Source: Clavaria fumosa
Taxonomy: Eukaryota > Basidiomycota > Agaricomycetes > Agaricales > Clavariaceae
Length of the DNA: 64,000 bases
NCBI GenBank assembly: GCA_951802425.1
Contig: OX637803.1
Coordinates: 2,418,001-2,482,000 of the forward strand
Direction of reading: 5' to 3'
In this document: piece by piece, positions 34,792 through 44,625 of the stretch
Numbering within the stretch: the stretch's first letter is position 1
Layout of the letters: each line of letters starts with the position of its first letter
Translations under genes and position numbers: made by a program
The notes under the pieces: model-generated
What the model was told of the DNA's origin: nothing
The model's input: only the letters and a program-made list of their open reading frames with translations
Database searches by the model: none

Positions 34792-35983
34792 TATATATAT
34801 AAATATATATACATATATTTTAAATCCTATTTATACTCATTTTGAGGCTACGCCCTATGTTAGAGTATGCTACATGTTCTCTGTCTCTTTGTTACTATGT
34901 GGGAATGCCTTGACATGTGCTCTGGGCCGCTGTGCGGCACCATCGCGCGGGATGCGCTTAGTGTGTGTGAGGAGTGGAGGTGGGAAAAGTGAGTAAGAAG
35001 GGGGGTCAGCGGGTGTGTTAAAAAAACCCCAGCGTGGGGGAAAAAGCTACCGGTGCCCAGTCGAATGGGGGGGTGTGCAAGTCCTGCTTCTAGGTGGTGG
35101 CTGATGTCGAAGGTAGGGTGGGGTGGCGCGTCCGCTGCCGTTGGCGTAGGCCCTTCCTCTGTGAGTTTGGCGGGGCGAGGCAAGGCCGGGCGCGGCGGGG
35201 CGAGGCAAGGCTGGGCGCGGAGGGGCGAGGCGAGGCGGAGCGAGGTGAGACAAGGCCGGGCGCGGCGGGGCGAGGCGAGGCGAGGCGAGACGAGGTGGTG
35301 GAGCGAGGCAAGGCAAGGCAAAGCGAGGCACAACGAGGCGAGGCGAGGCGGCGGCGAGGTGTGATGGCGACGGCCGGGCGGGGTGGGGCGGGGCGGGGCA
35401 ACGGCAGGGCGGAGCGAGGTAATGGCGGGGCAGGGTGACGGTGGGGCAAGGCGACGGCGGGGCGAGGCAACGGTAGGGTGGGGCAGGTAGGGGCAAAGCG
35501 ACAGCGGGGCAACGGTGGGGCAAGGCGACGGTGGGGTCCCTAACGGACTTGGGCGATGGTGGGCTCTACTTTGACCACGAGCCGTTGTATCTGACGCCTA
35601 GGAGACAGACGTTCCCGCCCAGCGACCCTGCGCGGGTCAGCACAGGCATGCGCAGATGCTATACCCAGGCACACTGTTCTCGATGGCGCCGATGACGTCC
35701 GCTGTGGTGGTAGTAGTCGTAGGAACGACGGCGAGGAGGGCCAGGGAGCTCGTTGGGGGTGAGAACGGCCGGTAGTCCCAGGTGCTTGACGAGCGGTAAC
35801 TGCTGCGAATCTTTTCAAACGCGACGGCGAGTCGGACGTTCCGCGCGCGCAAGGCGCAGATGTGGGGGCAGGGGATGTAGGAAGGAGGTTCCAAGGCTGA
35901 GCTTGCTGTCGCTCTCGTCACTGATGCTGAGTTCTACAATATCATGGGCTTCATGGACATCAGGATCATCTTGCAAGGTGCTC
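34792..35983 (-). mobile_element. 1.19-kb insertion with 11-bp target duplication
   Basis: GAATTGGTATT occurs at 34781-34791 and 35984-35994. The uninterrupted parallel copy at about 36149-36161 reads GCATTGGTATTACCAACC, so the 1,192 bp between are an insertion. On the minus strand it ends in an AT-rich tail (about 34792-34830), which, with the long target duplication and no TIR or LTR, suits target-primed retroposition (LINE, SINE or processed transcript). Inside are GGCGAGGC-type repeats and a few short open frames of no known family. Confidence 0.65.
35150..35540. repeat. GC-rich GGCGAGGC/GGCGACGG repeat
   Basis: About 400 bases of imperfect short units (GGCGAGGC, GGGCGCGG, GGGGCAACGG). 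Overlapping frames stay open on both strands because of the composition; I do not take them as genes. Confidence 0.85.
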
Positions 35984-35985
35984 GA

Positions 35986-36044
35986 ATTGGTATTACCAAC
36001 CAAGTCAAATGTAGAGGAAGGGTGGTTCCAGACTAAGAATTGAG
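35986..36044 (+). repeat. 59-bp direct repeat, copy 1 (ULP1-like 3' end)
   Basis: Exact 59-bp match to 36151-36209. In one frame it reads SNVEEGWFQTKN then stop, very like the end of the ULP1-like gene (SVEEGWFERQK, stop 38092-38094). So it is a leftover 3' end of another copy of that gene. Confidence 0.85.
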
Positions 36045-36058
36045 TTTCTTATCAGTCA

Positions 36059-36127
36059 GCGTTACATGTCACTTTGTGACCAGCGTTGAAGTACTTCAAC
36101 GCAAGTCACACTGTGACCTGTCACACC
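36059..36127. mobile_element. Three-part palindromic micro-element, copy 3
   Basis: GCGTTACATGTCAC...GTTGAAGTACTTCAAC...GTCACACTGTGAC...GTCACACC in 69 bp, between the two 59-bp direct repeats and about 370 bp upstream of the ULP1-like gene. Confidence 0.88.
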
Positions 36128-36150
36128 CCTTTCAAAAAAAATTGATGTGC

Positions 36151-36209
36151 ATTGGTATTACCAACCAAGTCAAATGTAGAGGAAGGGTGGTTCCAGACTA
36201 AGAATTGAG
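36151..36209 (+). repeat. 59-bp direct repeat, copy 2
   Basis: Exact copy of 35986-36044, here uninterrupted on its left by the 1.19-kb insertion. It therefore acts as the empty site for that insertion. Confidence 0.88.
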
Positions 36210-36496
36210 ACCTCTGTATCATTGCTTATTGATTTTTCTGTGTAAATGCCTCAGAAATTATATAGCTGCAATTCTCTTATTGATCAAACATCGTGTGACA
36301 AGATGTGACAGTCGCTTTGATCTCCACCACTTCGACAATGTCTTCACCGATAATTCTCCCTTGTTCCTCTTATCGCATTGACAAACAGACAAAACAGATG
36401 GAGTCACTCTATGTGTCTCTGCAGGTACAGGGAGCAATGTAAGCTTTTCTTGTTTGCTGTGCTTCGTGCGACAACTAAATAGCTCTCTAAAGGGCA

Positions 36497-38094
36497 ATGA
36501 TGACATTAACAGATCCTGGATTGCCCGATGTGCACATCCGATTAGAAAGAGATGCTTATTCCTGTAAGGTGAGATTCAAGTGCAGATGAAATCAGGCCAA
36601 TGCATCTCACCGTTCTAGATGAGTGACCCCCAGGATAAGGGAGACCACATCATAATGGTCTTGAACGTGAATCTTGTCCGTCCAGCAACTTCTTCAGTGA
36701 TGGAATTTTGGAACAAGACTGATGCAAGTAAGTACTCATTCCAACTTCTATTCAAAATCAGTTGCCTGAGCATAATTTCCAGATCGTGCTGCGTTTCGAG
36801 AGCTCATGCTTTTGTTCGATCAAAATGAAGAGATGTGGAATAATAAGAAATATCACATTTTTGTCCAATCTGTCAAACCCAATTTTCCTGGAGACTCTTG
36901 GGGGTATCTCGAGTAAGTTTCCGTTGAGACAGGTGTAGTTCTGAATCTAATGGATGTCTCAAGGAGTGAAGAATCAACAACTATTTGGGAAAGCTCTTCA
37001 GTGTAGATGAGCTTTCAATTCACTGCATATAGCAAGTATTCTCATATATTGTAGTCTAGCAGATCAAACAATGATTGCAGGGGACTTTGAGATGGATGTC
37101 AAAGAGCTCGAACTCTTGGATGATGGTCGGTGGATCAATGACCACATTGTGGACTTTGCCCTACGGTAGGCATTGGTGCTCCTTAGCAATCTTACTAATA
37201 TAATGAAATTTATACAGTAAGACAGTAGCTGATGTGCGGATACAACATGGCTCTGCAGCAGCATCATTCTGGTTAGCCAGCTCATTTTTCCTTACTAAAT
37301 TACAGTAAATATTTTAATCTTTAAGAAGTATCAGCTAATGAGCTTGGAGCAGAAAAGATGGAGCAGAGAATGCTTCCAGATGGATTCCAGATCTCACACC
37401 AAGATATACATATTGGATTATTCCAGCCTTCAGCGACAACAAGCAAGTGATTATCTCCTTTTTCCATCTTCCTCTCAACTGATTACTGCTGTTATTCCAG
37501 AAAACATTGGTACTTAATAGTTGTAGTTAACCCATACCAATGCTTCATGAAAGGTAGCAATGAAGTAGAGGGATGGTAAGTTCTTGATCATTAGCATTGG
37601 TGTGGAATAATGGAAAGAAAATATCACAGTTTCATAGTTGTCCTCGACAGCCTTTATGACAAAATGCCCGCTGAAGATGAGGCTGCAATTATGGGTGTCT
37701 TTCACTCTGCTGGGAAGGCCCAAGGGTTGGCGTCTATCAAGCTGCCCAAAGTCATTTATCCGAAAGTTGGTGTGAATTCTCTAAGGCTTTATTATTTGTC
37801 CTCATATCGTGTAATTACAGGTTATCAAGCAAGGAAATGGAAGTGATTGTGGTATTTATACAATCCATTTTGGAAGGCTTTGGATGACAGAGGGCAAAAG
37901 ACTTTGGGATGCAGTACAGGTGAGACCACCCACCTTTGATTTCTATTCTTCTCATTGCTTTGCAGAATGGCTCAGGTTTTGAGCTGAGCATGGACAACAT
38001 GTGGAAGCATTCGATGGTCACAAATCTCCGTGAACAGCTAAGGAGTGAGATTCTAAGGAGTGTAGAGGAAGGATGGTTCGAGAGACAGAAGTAA
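36497..38094 (+). CDS. ULP1-like (C48) SUMO/NEDD8-type peptidase
   Basis: Exons (approximate): 36497-36571 (MMTLTDPGLPDVHIRLERDAY), 36619-36726, about 36783-36913 (AFRELMLLFDQNEEMW, NFPGDSWGYLE), about 37078-37168 (LLDDGRWINDHIVDFALR), further short exons, about 37500-37575 (HWYLIVVVNPYQCF, catalytic His), about 37620-37765 (VVLDSLYD, catalytic Asp), about 37823-37919 (QGNGSDCGIYTIHF, catalytic Cys with the usual Gln upstream), and a last exon ending EEGWFERQK. The H-D-Q-C set is complete. Ulp1-type peptidases mature or remove SUMO, and such genes are known as passengers of KDZ-type transposons in basidiomycetes. The 5' start may lie further upstream. Confidence 0.78.
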
Positions 38095-38262
38095 GAATGT
38101 AGATTTCTGTTTCAGGGCTTATCGAGTTCTCAGACCCTACTGTCTCTTTCGGATGTCTGAGAAGAAATGCTTAATAACTGTCTGTTCTGTGCCCTCTCTT
38201 GTCTTTACTGCACTGTTGAATCAAATTTTGTTGGCTTTTATATTCATCTAGGCTGGTACAGC

Positions 38263-38334
38263 GGTGTATGACAAGTCACAATGTGACGCGTGACGAAGTA
38301 CTTCACTGCTTGTCACATAGTGACATGTAACGCC
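38263..38334. mobile_element. Three-part palindromic micro-element, copy 4 (reverse orientation)
   Basis: GGTGTATGACAAGTCAC...GAAGTACTTC...GTCACATAGTGACATGTAACGCC in 72 bp. It lies in inverted orientation to copy 3, so copies 3 and 4 bracket the ULP1-like gene (36059-38334). Confidence 0.85.
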
Positions 38335-38724
38335 AATGGCACGTGACTTTGAAATACGCTCAATGTTCTTGTCATTGACGGTGAAGGACTCAAAGAAAGA
38401 TCAATCAGGCTATAAATTAATAAATGAACAAAGATTATTCAACAACTGGAGTACTCCCAATGAGAGCATTCTCACACAAAGTCCAGGTGACAGGTTTCAG
38501 ATTGTTGTCACCCAAAAATATGTAGAGCTCTGAGCTCTGCGTATTTTTGGTAGCAATATCTCAATCGTGTTTCTTAATCTCATCATGCAACAAATCTCAC
38601 TGAACACACCTCTGCCACATGCGAAATTTTAAGATCACAATTTTTATCATTATTGAGTGTTGCTGTGAGAAAACCCTGTGCCAAACGCACTCCAAAGATC
38701 TCTAAAACATTATTACAACTAATT

Positions 38725-41700
38725 TCACTGCTTGCCACGCTTCCTCTGCTTCAAGTCAGCTCTATCATCTTCAGATTCATCTATGACATATACAATATAA
38801 ACATCTCTGAAAGAAAATATAAGCAGGCAGTACGCACCATCAACCAACCTTTTCGCTGGGGGTTCTTCATCTGAAGTATCGTCATCAGCATCGCTGAGGT
38901 TGTCTTCAAGCGTGAAGGCATTGGTGTAAATAGGTTCCTCGAGCCAGTCTAGAAGCTCTGTCCAGACTTGCGACTCATCACGCCGGAGAATCCTGAAATC
39001 ACGAGGCCATAGAAGCTTGTGAGCCTGACCCTTGTTTCGACATAAGCCTTCAAAAGGTGACAGGAGGTCCTGCCATTCGCTTCGAATATGGCTGTATACG
39101 AGTGCGACGACCATGGGGGAGACACCGAGATTGGTCTTCTTCTCCCATCGCTTGACATATGAGCATGTCGCAGCTGCAAAATTGATTAAAGACTTGTTGA
39201 AAATATAACAGGGGTTTACACCCTGTCCACCGATATCCAGGACATAGTGTTTATTGAACCAGCTCTGGAATATTCGGTATCGCCACATCGCAACATTGCG
39301 TTCTTCAACGACAGCTGGTGGAGCCTTCTTGCCAGGGATGTTGCGATCAAATGCATGCCCAAACTCGAGCATGTTGCCAACCATGATGAGGTCCAAAAGG
39401 CCCTGCTTTGTCGTGATGTCTGGAATATGGGCCAGGGCTTCTGCAGAGGCTAGGAAACACTTAGATATAAGACAGAAAAACATGAGGAGAGTAATAAAAT
39501 ACCATATTTTGAAGCACCACCAACAAAATGGTCCACCCACATTGACATCATCCTTGCGAAGTATGACCGAGTTGTTTTATGATACTGGTTCGTTATGATG
39601 GGATTGAGGACTGTCGTGTGGATGGCTGCAGCGCAACAATAAAAATGACCACCATGAATGATGGTGTTGTCAGTGCCTAAAACGAAATGGAGAGTCCCAG
39701 GGCGCATGAAGCTGCAAGGAAGCTATTAAATGAAGCGAGTGACAATATTTAGAAACTTACAATGAATCCCCTGCTTTTAGATAGACTGCCTCAGCCTCCA
39801 AAAACTCCTTCCCTGTGCTGAAGTGCTCCCAATTGAGGGGGAACGAGTGGGCCGAGAAGAGATCTCTGCGATGGTCACCCGTATCAGCATCCCGGCGACG
39901 GCGGAGCAGTACCCACCATTTTGAACCTGCCATGATCGTCATGACAGCTGCTAGGCCATCATCATCGATGTGGGGCATCAACATTGATCCCTTCGTTGCT
40001 GCCAATCCCCAAACAAGATCTTCTTCTGTCGAATTATTTTTTACAAATCCTTCTACTTTACGTGTTTGATGTTTTGCATACTCATGCGTGGCGAGAGCAC
40101 TAGAAGAAATTGAAATGAAATAAAAATAAAAATAAAAATCACTACTTGGTGAAGGTCCTTACTTGAATCGCGGTGGTGGGGGTAGGCTGAGGTGGCCCAT
40201 GGGAAAATCAAGGCCGTTTAAGATCCTCCTCTGCCCTTCATTATGAGTAGCATCCAATAGTTCGTAAAGTGTTGCATTTCGAAGCAGGTTGCCTGAGACA
40301 TCCTTGCGCATCTCTGCAACTACAGCAAAATGAGCATGAACAATTGAAGCAAAATAAAAGATACTACAAACCTTGGACAACACATCTTTGGTTGAGAGGT
40401 GCTAACGTCGATAGTCCTTCTTCATCAAATTCCAATGTGCGGATAGGTGTCAGTGATACAAGGATATGCCGTTGCCGAAAAATCTCTTGAATCTCTTTGC
40501 TTGGAATGACCATGAAGTCATCCCACGACGTCACAAAGATCGACGATGCCTCTGGCTCGAATTTATGAGACCTGGCTGCTGGGAGGTGGTGCTTTGGGAC
40601 CCCTTGCACATAACATGCTTCAACCATCTCCACCATATCATTCAATACTGGATATTCGCGAAAAGCCTGCAATAAATTAAATAAATAAGAGAAGAAGCAA
40701 CCATATTAGACAAACCGAATCGGAGGTTGCGTAGTGCTTGTAGGTTGTTGGACCAGAACTAGGGTCAGCACCCCACATCGTTACATCTACACTGCGCCCT
40801 TCAATCTGTTGAACTGTGAGTAGAATGGTTAAGCACTTTGAGATTAGCTTACCTGAGGAGCAGGAAGAGAAGAGAGCTCAGGGATATCAGCTGTCTATCC
40901 AACTATGAGACACATTTGCAAAGAGAAACAATCCAAAAGGACTTACCTCTACCTTGAGATCGACAATGACACCTATAGGCCTTGTCCGGCCCATTTGAGT
41001 TGGCTCGTTTATTGTTTGGCGGGGCATGATTTTTCGAGCAGGTGTTGGCTTAAGGTCGTGTTTCACCTCCAAAGAATCCAGGCCTAGTGCTCGCATTGCC
41101 GCCTTTCGGACAGGACGGCCAGATCTCGAAAGGGGAGGCGATTTTGTTTTCCCCTCAGCTTCTTCCACCTCCTCCATTTCATCTGCCTCGACAACTTCAT
41201 CAGCTTCGTCAGCTCCCTCCCCTTCCTTCACTTCTTCTACTTCTTCTACTTCCTCCGCTTCCTTCACTTCCTCTGCTTTTTGTTCCCTCTTCAAATCTGC
41301 TGGTTCCTCCTCTGGTTCTTCTACTTCATATTCTTGCTCCCACAGTGCTTCACCTGAGACGCCAGACCCCTCCTCCACCAAAGCCAAATTAACCTCGCCA
41401 TGGGACGACAGTTCGCTCTCTCCCCTCTCTGGAGCTGTAATAACACGTACAACTTTGCCTAGACACTATTTAGCCACTGCAACAGGCACCTCATAACCAC
41501 TTACGAGAACGAGAATACCAATCTATTTCTACTATCGGACCTTTATGTTCTGTTTCTAGGTCTTGAAATTCGGTGATGAAGCTGTTGAACGCAGTCATCG
41601 TTTCGCCGGTTAGACTTGCTCGCGTCAGGGATCGCCAGAGCGCCTTCTCTGTCTGTGCCAAAAAAACCGGCTTCTCATTTCCGAGGGTCAGTGCAGTCTA

Positions 41701-42926
41701 CACAATTTGTTAGCTATGCAATCAGTAACAACTGCTACACTCACTGAAACGAGATAACTTCACTTGACAGATGATACATCGAATGACCGGGAAGACAGGG
41801 CAAGCAACGGCGATATTGCGACACAGAAATGGAAAAGCGCTTGAACCGTGTTGAACAACGGGCTAATATGAGGATCTTGGAAACTTGCAATGACGTCAGG
41901 TGATATGGTGAGGCCTAGTGTGCTAGCCTCTCTGGATAGAGTTTGCTATTAGATGTAAGAGAGAAAAAAAGACATGTATTGCTCACCCTGTGAGAATCTT
42001 CACCCAGTCTTGTAAAGATTGAGAAAAGTTGGCCCGACTATTCTGGAGTAATATTAGCTTTCGGATAAGAGTTATAACGACACCGATATGCACTAAACCA
42101 AACCAAGAAATCGCAAACGCCATCATTTCAAAGTTTTGGACAATAGTGTTTATCTGGATCTTTCGCATTCTTTCTGTCCCGGTGCCTAGGAACCTCACCA
42201 TGCGTATGAGTTTCGCTTGTTGTGAGGTAAGATTTGTTGGAAGGGGGGTAGAAAAGAAAGATGTCGAATCCCGCAAAAGTTGGCCTTCAGAGTCTTGCGA
42301 TCTGATTGCCGATCGAATGGGTTTAACCCAATCTTTCAGGAGGGAGATGAACTGTGTTGCATAAGCAAGTCAACATTCCAGCCACTCCAGAAAACATTAA
42401 GGCTCTATACCTCTTTCAGCCTTGACGGGGCATCGAGGAATTCCGACCGCGGGGACAGTTGAAAGGGAGCATCGTTATCGGACGTTGAGAAAACTATACG
42501 ATCTAAGAGGGCATGGCGAAACAACAAATGGGCGGCACCCGTGAGACCAGCAGAGTCAGATTTCTTCCAGCATTGTTCATTGTTGATATCAGCCAGGGGT
42601 GCAAGGAAATACTTTGCCAATGTTAAGTTCTGCCGCGCCAAAATAGGCTCGGTTTGCGCGCTTAGATCGTCTAACGTGCTGGCCATTGACTTTTGATCTA
42701 TAGATTAGCTAAGAAAAATTAATCAGAAGATGTGTTTCACCAAACAAAACTCTGCGATGTCTCCTTCCGTGTTCTGATATCGCCCCAGCCAATGTGCTGT
42801 ATTCTCTTGCAGCGAACCAGGACCAAGCAAGATATCGGTGAGCCAAGGATAGTTCTTATATACTTCAGAGTTACGCAACAGTTGGGCTCCGAAGACGGTA
42901 TTGGAAGTTGAAGATTGAATGGACAT
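38725..42926 (-). CDS. JmjC-type (cupin) dioxygenase, multi-exon
   Basis: Starts MSIQSSTSNTVFGAQ at 42926; a dozen or so exons run to the stop at about 38725. The middle is a glutamate-rich linker (EEVEEVEEVKEGE..., about 41387-41130). Exon about 40060-39757 has AATKGSMLMPHIDDDGL, the H-x-D pair of a JmjC/2OG-Fe(II) cupin, followed by AVMTIMAGSKWWVLLRRR. The next exon has RPGTLHFVLG and IHGGHF with the distal histidine. The C-terminal part is acidic then basic (RADLKQRKRGKQ). JmjC enzymes mostly demethylate histones or hydroxylate proteins; the substrate here is unknown. The first 100 bp (promoter and start) are duplicated at 56811-56911. Exon edges are approximate. Confidence 0.7.
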
Positions 42927-43012
42927 ATTGAATTGAACAGACTCTCAGTCGGTTACTCGCGATTGGAGGTCGGTGAGTCACATGCAGAGGTGTCACACTA
43001 TGTGACCATCGT
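42914..43012 (-). repeat. Gene-start/palindrome segment, inverted copy A
   Basis: The segment from the start codon region of the JmjC gene to a partial palindromic micro-element (GGTGTCACACTATGTGACC, 42989-43007) is nearly identical, in inverted orientation, to 56811-56911, 13.8 kb away. The few differences include CG versus CA or TG. Confidence 0.85.
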
Positions 43013-43352
43013 TAAACAAAGTCACATGATCACATGAGGTGAGACAGGAACGTGACCAACGAAGCCTCATCACGTGCAGCCTTTGTCCTGAAGCTCGCCA
43101 CTAGATTCACATTGTGTCATGAAGTCTCAACAGCTTGTTGTTACTCTGAGCAACAGTGTAGATAAATATAAAATGATCATAGTTTTTCATACATAAGAGT
43201 GCGTCCGGCAGCAATTCCAAGCGCGGCAATTTCTGCGCGAAATCTCAATCTGGCACTTGTGCAGTTGAGACAGAGTTTCGCAAACTGAGATTTGAGTGGT
43301 AGCACGCGAACGCCAATGTTATCGTAGTTGTAACTCACTCATATTCATCACA

Positions 43353-43601
43353 ATGGCTCCCGTCAACACAGTCCTGCTCCCATCTGTAGCTGCCGCTGGA
43401 CTAATAGTACTCTTTGCTGGTGGTGCCTCAGCATTGCAATGTTCTTCACGCTTTGAGAAGACTCCGAAGGCACTGCACTCGCACCGCCGCCACTATCAAA
43501 TTTGTTATCTCTACAAAAAATATCAACAAATTCAAACGTTTTATCCACCACTACAACGAGAAGAATGTTGCTATGCCTGTTACAGGATGACATCTACGTA
43601 A
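43353..43601 (+). CDS. Short ORF with signal peptide, cysteine-containing
   Basis: 82 residues beginning MAPVNTVLLPSVAAAGLIVL, a plausible cleavable signal peptide ending near GASA. The remainder has five cysteines (one near the cleavage site, ICYL, then ECCYACY). It resembles small secreted proteins, but no homologue is known to me and it lies inside a non-autonomous transposon; it may be a chance ORF or a captured exon. Confidence 0.3.
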   Translation: MAPVNTVLLPSVAAAGLIVLFAGGASALQCSSRFEKTPKALHSHRRHYQICYLYKKYQQIQTFYPPLQREECCYACYRMTST

Positions 43602-43673
43602 AAAAACAAAGTCGGACGGGCGGCTGGCATGGCAATGACGAGCAGCTCGCGTGTCGGTCGGTCTGATTGTAGA

Positions 43674-44165
43674 TCAAGAAGGGGCAGGTTTGGGAACTGC
43701 TTCTGCATCCGGGTTCAGATCGGGGCGTCCATTTATGCCTAAGAACACTTCCATGTCCATATCATTCCCGCTTGCAAAGAATTCGTCGTCGCCAGCAGAT
43801 GTGAGGTGGCCCGGGTCGATGTGTGAGTCGGCAGTGAGGCTTGCCATGATAGAGCGGGGCAACTGTGCGGACCCAGTTATGGACGATGATAAACCACCAG
43901 CCAGATTGGACAACGAAAGACTTTGCTCAGCTGATTGTTCGTTCGACGGTGATGGTCCACTGAGTGACGCGAAAATATCATCTGCACTACTGGAGAAAAC
44001 TTCAAGTAGATCTATTCCGATGGTGTGCCCCTCCCTTGACACTTTGGCAGCTTCGGACATTGGGGCGGGCGCAGACGTAAAAAATCCATCCACGCTCATG
44101 TCATTTGTGCCAGACTCCACAGGTTCGCCGAAGTATTTTGACATGTCAAGGTCCATCACATCCAA
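43674..44165 (-). pseudogene. Acidic ORF inside the Harbinger-like element
   Basis: Minus-strand frame of 163 residues rich in Ser, Asp and Glu (MDVMDLDMSKYFGEPVESG..., DDIFASLSGPSP, DEFFASGNDMDMEVFLG). It looks like the acidic activation region of a transcription factor and has no DNA-binding domain. I take it as a gene fragment captured by the transposon. Its plus-strand mirror frame is a shadow. Confidence 0.4.
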
Positions 44166-44625
44166 GTCCAGTTCGATCCCATAGAGGCAGTAATGAGGAG
44201 TATGTCAAGATAGAGATGGCCTGGACTCAGAGAAGTGTGATGGACAGAGTGTGCGGGAACAAGAGCAGGTGGCTGCAGTATGAAGCAGTCACTCGAAGTT
44301 TTCAATTTCTCAAGTTTTCATCGAGGTCAGACCTCGACGAACTTTTAGTAGTAATATCTCAATCAAAAATCTCAATCTCACTTTGCGACAGAGGGTGTCG
44401 GACAGCCCCTCTGCCGCACTTGGCAACTTGAGATTGAGATATTTTTTTTGGCTGAGGATTCCGCATGCGGAATTGCTGCCGGACACACTCTAACATGTGA
44501 AAAACCTGGTCACTGCTGTCGAATGCATGATTGAACTACAACAGTTCACATGACAGAAAAAATGATTCATGAAGCAGAAGTATGATTTCACAACGTAGAA
44601 ATTATTTGTACAAGGCAAGAAATTC

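Larger units (their letters stand above)
43197..44490. mobile_element. PIF/Harbinger-like element, non-autonomous, 1.29 kb
   Basis: Ends are inverted: GAGTGCGTCCGGCAGCAATT on the left and its near-exact inverse (GAGTGTGTCCGGCAGCAATT) on the right, flanked by TAA on both sides (43194-43196 and 44491-44493). A TWA duplication is typical of PIF/Harbinger. Subterminal TCTCAATCT motifs recur at both ends. No transposase is visible; inside are an acidic ORF (minus) and a short ORF with a signal peptide (plus). Confidence 0.8.

Noticed and set aside
35053..35523. Several overlapping 100-158 codon frames on both strands
   Set aside because: They come from the GGCGAGGC low-complexity repeat; no frame has balanced composition or a known domain.
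38263..43012. A TIR-bounded transposon made of the JmjC gene plus flanking palindromes
   Set aside because: The right-hand palindrome is only partial and no target duplication was found, so the boundaries cannot be supported.
43353..43601. Calling the signal-peptide ORF an effector
   Set aside because: The signal peptide is plausible but there is no homology, expression or conservation evidence; listed only as a low-confidence ORF.
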